DNA from: CAVTQY01 sp963736975 | GTDB taxonomy: Bacteria > Pseudomonadota > Alphaproteobacteria > Acetobacterales > Acetobacteraceae | Assembly (NCBI GenBank): GCA_963736975.1 | Contig: CAVTQY010000001.1 | Span: 620,001-684,000, forward strand | DNA length: 64,000 nt | Direction of reading: 5' to 3' | In this document: piece by piece, positions 58,840-64,000 of the stretch | Layout of the letters: the number at the start of each line of letters is the position of its first letter | Position numbering within the stretch: the stretch's first letter is position 1 | Translations under genes and position numbers: made by a program | The notes under the pieces: generated by a model | Database searches by the model: none | Seen by the model: the letters and a program-made list of their open reading frames with translations, nothing else | What the model was told of the DNA's origin: nothing

Positions 58840-59786
58840 CCGCGGGATGGTTGGTAGAGGTTGGGTAGCGGTTCGCCGTGACGCCAGGCTTTGATGGCGT
58901 CGGCGACATACTTCGCACGGTCATAGCGGGACGCGAAGCCGGCGATGTGGCCGGTGACGATGATGCGCGGGTGATCCCAGACAGGATCGGAGGGAGCCAG
59001 CGGCTCATTCTCGAACACGTCGAGCACCGCGCCGGAGAGATGGCCGGAATCAAGCGCGGCGATGAGATCGGGCATGACGATCAGGGACCCTCGGCCGGCG
59101 CTGACAAGACCGGCGTTCTTCGGCAGCATCGCGAAACGGGAAGCGGAGAGAAGACCGCGGGTAAGCAGAGTTTCCGGCAGCAGGCCAACAAGGATGTCGA
59201 TGTTTCGCAGGAAATCGTCCAGCTCCTCCAGACCGGCATAACAGGCTGCGTTTGGAAGGGATTTCGCGCTTAGCGACCAGCCGGCAAGCGAATAGCCGAG
59301 GTCGCGCAGCATGCGCAGCGCGAGCTGGCCAATATTGCCCAGGCCCATCACTCCGACACGGGTTTGCAGCGCCGTGCGGGTGCCCTGAAATTCGTCCCAA
59401 CGATGATCGCGCTGCGCATTCAGGGCGCGCTTGAGATCGCGCTGCAGGGCGAGCACGCCGAGGCAGACATATTCACCGACCGATTGCAAAGTCTCCGTGC
59501 TGGCGTTGCGGACAATGGGGAGATGATGCGGCAGATTCGGGTCGGCGAGGATGTGATCCACCCCGGCGGCACTGCTGAAAATGATCTGCAGGTTGGGGAA
59601 GGTCGCGATGCGCCCGGGCTGCGGCTGCCAGACGAGAACGTAGGCGACGTCGTTCGGATCGATGGTTGGATCATCCCACCAGCAGATGTCGAGGTCGGGG
59701 CACAGTGCGGCGAAGGTGGAGCGCCATTCGGGAAGCGAGGCTTCGCCGCCTGATTTCACGAGCAGGATCTCTTTGGAAGACATCAT
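58833..59786 (-). CDS. D-isomer-specific 2-hydroxyacid dehydrogenase, GhrA-like
   Basis: A 317-residue NAD(P)-dependent dehydrogenase. The double ATG at 59786 is preferred; an in-frame start 36 bases upstream adds residues without character. Features: YVLVWQPQPGRIATFPNLQI then IFSSAAGVDHILADPNLP, typical of glyoxylate/hydroxypyruvate reductase A; the NAD motif RVGVMGLGNIGQLALRMLRD; VSAGRGSLIVMPDLIAALDS; and LDVFENEPLAPSDPVWDHPR with the catalytic Glu and His region. It reduces 2-oxoacids and may complete the pathway of the imported compound. Confidence 0.87.
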   Translation of the reverse strand: MMSSKEILLVKSGGEASLPEWRSTFAALCPDLDICWWDDPTIDPNDVAYVLVWQPQPGRIATFPNLQIIFSSAAGVDHILADPNLPHHLPIVRNASTETLQSVGEYVCLGVLALQRDLKRALNAQRDHRWDEFQGTRTALQTRVGVMGLGNIGQLALRMLRDLGYSLAGWSLSAKSLPNAACYAGLEELDDFLRNIDILVGLLPETLLTRGLLSASRFAMLPKNAGLVSAGRGSLIVMPDLIAALDSGHLSGAVLDVFENEPLAPSDPVWDHPRIIVTGHIAGFASRYDRAKYVADAIKAWRHGEPLPNLYQPSRGY

Positions 59787-60189
59787 TTTGGCCCTGGGAG
59801 GGACGGTGGCGTTTGAACACAAGATTTCCTGGGGGGAAAGCGGGGTGGTTGGGGCGGGTTATCGCGATCTTGGGTGCGTTCTGCAGGACCGGCGAACTTT
59901 GCTCGCGGTCATCTCGCCGATGATTGCCAGCGTCGCTGATGCGCATCAGTTCAGATCGGGAAGGCGATTTGCAGCATGATTGACCTGATGCTTCGGGTGC
60001 GTCGGCGGCGATCTTCCCCCACCAGCACACGAGGTAGGGAAAGATCTCGAGGTGGTGAACTGTACAAGTCGCCATTCGATCTGACGCACGGGTGCCTGGC
60101 AGTGCTGATCATGTTGCGACTGGGTGTTGCGTGTCCTCCGATCTATTTGTCGTGAGCGAACTGGATCGTATCGATAAAAGGTCTGCATC
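59787..60189. other. Intergenic region with perfect palindrome
   Basis: About 400 bases with no convincing gene. It should hold the promoter of the leftward dehydrogenase. The main structure is CTGATGCGCATCAG at 59936-59949, listed separately. A CTGTACAA sequence near 60060 resembles the sites before lysS. Confidence 0.4.
59936..59949. promoter_or_regulatory. Perfect 14-base palindrome, possible operator
   Basis: CTGATGCGCATCAG reads the same on both strands. It lies 150 bases upstream of the hydroxyacid dehydrogenase start. A dimeric regulator site is plausible; no matching regulator can be named. Confidence 0.35.
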
Positions 60190-60323
60190 GAGGTCTTGCC
60201 GAAGCAGTAACGGCCCTGGCGGGTTCGATGCTCGTTGCCAACCGACGCTATCGGCGTCGCGGCGTGGTCGATGAGACCGAGCGGCAGAAGAACCGCGCCA
60301 AGTCGGGCATGCGCACCAAGGTG
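60190..60323 (+). mobile_element. IS5-family transposase fragment
   Basis: A plus-strand frame decodes to GLAEAVTALAGSMLVANRRY then RRRGVVDETERQKNRAKSGM and RTKV, the segment of IS5-type transposases in which R.K.R.KS.VR.KVEH occurs. It has no start and stops being recognisable exactly where the gntR stop codon begins. A scrap of an old insertion. Confidence 0.5.
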
Positions 60324-61023
60324 TCAGCCGAGCAACGCCCTCAGCGTCATTGCCGCTTCGTCGATGCCGCGGTGCAACGCGCTGGCTGCCGCGGCGCCGT
60401 CGTGTCGGACTAGCGCTTTCAGCATGGCGCGATGCGCCGAGTTGGCGGCGTTCCAGTTATCCGACGCGCGCAGCACGTGGAAATGCGCCCCGATCTGCAG
60501 CCACAGCGATTCGATGATGCTGAACAGCGCGGCGGAACCGGCGGCACGGTGAATGGTGAAATGGAATTGGCGATTTGCCGGAACGTAGCGCCCCGCATCT
60601 CGTGCCTCGGCGGCGAGCTGCATGCGATCGACCAGCTCCGCCAGCCAGCGCAGCTCCACTGCGGTGACACGCGCCGCGGCCCAAGCGACGGCGAGACCTT
60701 CGACTTCGCGCCGCACCCGTTGGAGATCGGCGAGGCTGGCATGTGTCAGCGTCGGGATGCCGACCGAGCGTCCGGAGACCACCATCAGCGCCTGCTCGGC
60801 CATTCATCGGCGCAGCGCCTCGCGGACCGGCATGGCGCTGACCTGGAAGGCGTTCGAACAGGCGCTGGATGGTGATCGTGTGACCGGGCTCAATCTCGCC
60901 CTTCAGGATCAGCTCCTTTATCTGGCGATAGACGCGGTCCTGCACGGTCTCACGGCCGACCGGGCGCAGCGGTAGCTTCTTGTTCCGTGGCGCGGGTTCG
61001 GAGCGGACCGTCTGCTGCACCAC
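60324..61023 (-). pseudogene. GntR-family (FCD) regulator, broken
   Basis: The N-terminal winged helix (TVQDRVYRQIKELILKGEIE, then PGHTITIQRLFE) leaves its frame at about 60852, where one extra base separates it from AFQVSAMPVREALRR. A TGA at 60804-60806 then interrupts before MAEQALMVVSGRSVGIPTL and the FCD effector domain (VEGLAVAWAAARVTAVELRW, NRQFHFTIHRAAGSAALFSI). With two lesions this is a pseudogene as given. It is divergent from the sugar ABC operon, which it probably once controlled. Confidence 0.78.
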
Positions 61024-61075
61024 TCTGTCTCCCGCGGTGCCGGCCAGACGCCCTGTTTGCAGCGGTCATGACCGA

Positions 61076-61088
61076 TGATCTATGATCA
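61076..61088. promoter_or_regulatory. TGATC-TAT-GATCA palindrome, candidate GntR operator
   Basis: A perfect inverted repeat with a 3-base spacer sits between the divergent gntR pseudogene and the binding-protein gene, about 90 bases before the latter. Position and symmetry fit an FCD-family GntR operator, and it could still regulate if a paralogue exists. Confidence 0.45.
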
Positions 61089-61178
61089 AATTGCTGTCGA
61101 GAGAAAAATGCTGCCCGAAGGCGACGGAGTGGCAACCGCGGCCCGAGAGCGGCGCACGGAGCAAGAGGGAGCAACGCC

Positions 61179-62300
61179 ATGAGATGGACCAGCACCGCCC
61201 TGGCCGCGATGATGGCCTTCGGGCTTGCCGCAACTTCGCATCAGGCCCAGGCACAGCAGAAATTCAAGATCTTCCTGTCGATGAGTTATATCGGCAACGA
61301 CTGGCAGGCCGAGGCGGCGAACATGGTGAAAGCCATGGCGGCGTCAAAGGACTACCGCGACAAAGTCAGCCTGGAAGTACAGGTCGCCGGACCGAACGCG
61401 CAGCGCCAGATCCAGCAGATCAACGCGATGGTGCAGCAGGGCGCGCAGGCAATCGTCGTGTATCCGATCTCGCCCACCGCGCTCAATCAGGTGGTCAAGA
61501 ACGCGTGCGCTCGGCATGTCGTGATCATCGCCTACGACGCCGAGATCACCGAGCCCTGCGCCTATAACGTGCATATCGACCAACCGGAGGCGGGACGTGT
61601 CACCGCCGAATGGCTGGTCAAAAAGCTGGGCGGCAAGGGCAACATCGTCGTGCTTACCGGGGTTCCCGGCACTTCGGTCGATACCCAGCGCACCGCCGCC
61701 GCCAAGGAGGTCTTCGCCAAGAACCCGGGTATCCACATCATCGCGGAAGGCGTCGGCATGTGGAGCCAGGCTGTTGCACGGACCGAGCTGACCAAGATCC
61801 TGACCACGCATCCCTGGACCGATATCAACGGCTTCTGGGTGCAGGTGGGCTGCTACACGATCGCCTCGATGGAGCACGAGGCGGGGATCGCGGACCATGA
61901 CCTCCGTCCCTGCGCCGGCGAGGGGGCCAACGGCCATCGCATCCAGATGCTCCCGGTCGGCGACAAGAACGTCGAGGGTGCGAGTGGCACCTACACCCCG
62001 ATGGGCGAGGCCAGCATATCCTATGCCTCGCCGCCCTATTCCGGCGGTCTGGCCCTGAAGCTCGCGGTTGACCTGCTCGAAGGCAAGACGGTTCCCAAAT
62101 TGACGAAGCTGCCGTTGCCGGTAGTGACGAATGAAAACGTCAAGCTATGCCAGGAAGGCACCTGGCAGGAGATGCAGCAGGGCTGCAACGTGTTCCAGCC
62201 GGCAATCATCAGCAATCCGGGCTGGTTCGCTTCGATCTATTCCCCCGAGACGCCCGAGATTGGTCTGCAGGCCGCGCTGAACGGCAAACCCGAGCAGTGA
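61179..62300 (+). CDS. Sugar-type ABC transporter substrate-binding protein
   Basis: A 373-residue periplasmic-binding-protein-like (Peripla_BP_4) receptor of the ribose type. The signal peptide (RWTSTALAAMMAFGLAATSH) is cleaved near AQAQ. Typical segments: FKIFLSMSYIGNDWQAEAAN, IQQINAMVQQGAQAIVVYPI, VIIAYDAEITEPCAYNVHID, GKGNIVVLTGVPGTSVDTQR. It is followed 2 bases later by the ATPase gene. The sugar or other ligand cannot be named. Confidence 0.9.
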   Translation: MRWTSTALAAMMAFGLAATSHQAQAQQKFKIFLSMSYIGNDWQAEAANMVKAMAASKDYRDKVSLEVQVAGPNAQRQIQQINAMVQQGAQAIVVYPISPTALNQVVKNACARHVVIIAYDAEITEPCAYNVHIDQPEAGRVTAEWLVKKLGGKGNIVVLTGVPGTSVDTQRTAAAKEVFAKNPGIHIIAEGVGMWSQAVARTELTKILTTHPWTDINGFWVQVGCYTIASMEHEAGIADHDLRPCAGEGANGHRIQMLPVGDKNVEGASGTYTPMGEASISYASPPYSGGLALKLAVDLLEGKTVPKLTKLPLPVVTNENVKLCQEGTWQEMQQGCNVFQPAIISNPGWFASIYSPETPEIGLQAALNGKPEQ

Positions 62301-62302
62301 GC

Positions 62303-63892
62303 ATGCCGGCGCGGGAGGACGGCGTGCCGGTCCCCCCGCGCGCATCGACCAGCCAGGCTACGCCGGATCCGCCCGCACTGGACGTGCGGCGTGCTACCAA
62401 GGCGTTCGGCGCGACGGTTGCTCTGAGCGAAGCGTCGTTCAGCGTGCTGCCGGGCGAGGTGCATGCACTGCTCGGCGAGAACGGCGCCGGCAAATCGACC
62501 ATGGTGAAGCTGCTGTCCGGGCTCATCGCGCCCGATGGCGGTGAGATCATGCTGTTCGGTGCTCGGGTGGCCCTGCGCAGTCCAGCGGATGCGCAACGAC
62601 ACGGTGTGCAGACAGCGTTCCAGGAGTTGACCCTGGTGCGCGACCTGGCGGTTGTCGACAACATGCTGCTGCCGAACGCGCCGCGTGGCCTGCTTGGCCA
62701 ATTGCATCAGCGCCGCGGCGAGCGACTGGTGGCCGCCCATCTCGCCGCGCTCGGGCTTTCCGACATCGATCCGCGCGCCGAGATCCAGGATCTGGAACTG
62801 GCCACGCGGCAGAAGATCGAGATCGCCCGTGCCTTGTTTCGCCGTCCGCGCATCCTGCTGCTGGACGAGCCGACCTCTACCCTCTCGGGCCGCGATATCG
62901 AGTGGCTGGCCATGCAGATCGCGGCTCTGCGGCGCAATGGTGTGACGATCGTGTTCATTACCCACCGATTGCGCGAGGTCCGCCGCTTCTGCGACCGACT
63001 GACGGTGCTGCGTAACGGCCGCAGCATCGGCACCGCCGAAGTGGCAGCGATCAGCGACGATGACGTGATCCGCATGATCATCGGCCGCTCGTTGTCCAGC
63101 ACCTTCCCTGCCCGTCCGGCGCTTCCCCCGACCGGCACGCAAGTGTTGCGCGCCGACGGTTTGACCACCGCCGGCAAGCTGCACGGCGGCAGCTTCGTCC
63201 TGCATTCGGGCGAGATCCTGGGCATAGCCGGACTGCAAGGCATGGGACAGCAGGAGTTGTTCCTTGCCTGTTTCGGCATGGTGCCCCTGGTCGGCGGCAG
63301 CTTGTTCATCGATGGACGGGAAGTGGTGCTGGCTTCTCCGCGCGATGCCATTCGCCGACGCATCGGCATCAGCCTGGTCCCGGAGGATCGCAAGACCGAG
63401 GGGTTATTCCTACACTTGGCGGGGCGGTTCAACGTATCGCTGCCGGTGGCGCACCGCTTCGCGCGACTGGGCGTGATCGACACCACCGCGGAGACGACGT
63501 CCGTCGCCCGAGCGCTCGATCAGGTTCAGGTCGATCGGCGTGCGCTCTACACGCCGGCCGGCGCGTTCTCGGGCGGCAACCAGCAGAAGCTGGTGATCGC
63601 GAAATGGCTGCTGGCGGGCAGCCGGATCCTGCTGCTGTTCGATCCGACCCGTGGGGTCGATGTCGGCACCAAGCATCAGATCTATCTGCTGATGCGCGCC
63701 TTTGCCGATGCCGGCGGCGCGATCCTGTTCTACTCCACCGAGATCCCGGAAATCGTCAACATGTGCGACCGCGTGCTGGCGATGTACGAAGGCCGCATGG
63801 TGGCGGAACTGACCGGCAGCGCCATCGAGGAAGAGACGATCATGCGGGCCGCCTTGGGCGAGGCGGAGGTCGCTCGAAAGGCGGCGGAATGA
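62303..63892 (+). CDS. Sugar ABC transporter ATP-binding protein (RbsA/CUT2 type)
   Basis: A 529-residue double ATPase. Domain 1 has Walker A GENGAGKSTMVKLLSGLIAP and Walker B RILLLDEPTSTLSGRDIEWL. Domain 2 has the degenerate Walker A normal for this family (AGLQGMGQQELFLACFG), signature FSGGNQQKLVIAKWLLAGS, and a Walker B that reads LLLFDPTRGVDVGTK, with Phe-Asp in place of the usual Asp-Glu. Domain 2 is therefore probably not hydrolytic. Its stop overlaps the permease start by 4 bases. Confidence 0.9.
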   Translation: MPAREDGVPVPPRASTSQATPDPPALDVRRATKAFGATVALSEASFSVLPGEVHALLGENGAGKSTMVKLLSGLIAPDGGEIMLFGARVALRSPADAQRHGVQTAFQELTLVRDLAVVDNMLLPNAPRGLLGQLHQRRGERLVAAHLAALGLSDIDPRAEIQDLELATRQKIEIARALFRRPRILLLDEPTSTLSGRDIEWLAMQIAALRRNGVTIVFITHRLREVRRFCDRLTVLRNGRSIGTAEVAAISDDDVIRMIIGRSLSSTFPARPALPPTGTQVLRADGLTTAGKLHGGSFVLHSGEILGIAGLQGMGQQELFLACFGMVPLVGGSLFIDGREVVLASPRDAIRRRIGISLVPEDRKTEGLFLHLAGRFNVSLPVAHRFARLGVIDTTAETTSVARALDQVQVDRRALYTPAGAFSGGNQQKLVIAKWLLAGSRILLLFDPTRGVDVGTKHQIYLLMRAFADAGGAILFYSTEIPEIVNMCDRVLAMYEGRMVAELTGSAIEEETIMRAALGEAEVARKAAE

Positions 63893-64000
63893 CCGCGCTC
63901 GCGCTCGTTGCGGAACGCCGCCGCGTGAACTGGCGACCGGGCTTTCGCCGTCATCGCGGGCTGATCATCGCCAGCCTTGTGTTCCTGGCGCTGTTCCTGG
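63889..64000 (+). CDS. Sugar ABC transporter permease, partial
   Basis: Only the first 37 codons lie in the window. The start overlaps the ATPase stop (ATGA). After a basic, charged leader (ALVAERRRVNWRPGFRRHRG) the first membrane segment begins (LIIASLVFLALFL). Position and start fit the RbsC-type permease of the same transporter; the rest lies beyond the right edge. Confidence 0.75.
   Translation, partial: MTALALVAERRRVNWRPGFRRHRGLIIASLVFLALFL

Overview
The window is high-GC bacterial chromosome. Four features point to an alphaproteobacterium, most likely Rhodospirillales/Acetobacteraceae: the housekeeping order folK-rpoZ-relA/spoT-acpS-lepB-rnc-era-recO-parC, a class I lysyl-tRNA synthetase, an alphaproteobacterial-style flagellar block (fliL, fliM, a DUF6468 protein, a MotE-like protein, cheY, cheZ, flgF-flgG-flgA-flgH), and many FAD oxidases and solute transporters. 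The placement is inferred from gene content only.

Layout. 0-0.5 kb: start of a PEP-CTERM/exosortase-type acyltransferase that runs off the edge. 1.3-14.5 kb: a catabolic block with a luciferase-like monooxygenase, an Asp/Glu-racemase-family protein, an orphan periplasmic binding protein, an aromatic-hydroxylase-type FAD monooxygenase, a thiamine-diphosphate (ThDP) enzyme, a DadA-like FAD oxidase, a D-2-hydroxyacid dehydrogenase, the tricarballylate-type pair TcuB/TcuA and a two-subunit ThDP decarboxylase. A decayed higBA toxin-antitoxin locus sits inside this block. 14.5-17.4 kb: a beta-helix lipoprotein, a dead chloramphenicol-phosphotransferase-like gene, a DUF2066 fragment and a glutathione transferase. 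17.5-21.2 kb: class I LysRS followed 4 bases later by a C-terminally short MprF-like protein. 21.5-22 kb: an IS5-family remnant. 22-23.3 kb: spermidine synthesis (speE, speD). 23.5-33.6 kb: chemotaxis and flagellar genes in two divergent arms. 33.7-34.5 kb: an HpcH/HpaI aldolase. 34.5-44.2 kb: core housekeeping genes, all on the minus strand. 44.3-45.6 kb: a NYN-domain protein coupled to a family 5 uracil-DNA glycosylase. 46.4-59.8 kb: an amine/amino-acid cluster with two FAD oxidases, an acetyltransferase, an Lrp regulator, a GabT-like aminotransferase, two HAD hydrolases, a peptide/opine ABC transporter and a second hydroxyacid dehydrogenase. 59.8-64 kb: an IS5 scrap, a broken GntR regulator and a CUT2 sugar ABC transporter running off the right edge.

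Two features cut across the window. First, several genes are split by single-base indels, nearly all +1. One of them is the essential GTPase era, so at least some are probably sequence errors rather than biology. Second, a dispersed palindromic repeat (two adjacent hairpins followed by GGGTGAGG) lies just downstream of genes at about 15.5, 23.5 and 43.6 kb, with looser relatives near 4.3 and 34.5 kb.

I see no CRISPR array, rRNA or tRNA gene. The observations most worth testing are the LysRS/short-MprF pair, the catabolic block with its split ThDP enzyme and TcuAB, the triple TGTACAA array upstream of lysS, and the dispersed double-hairpin repeat.
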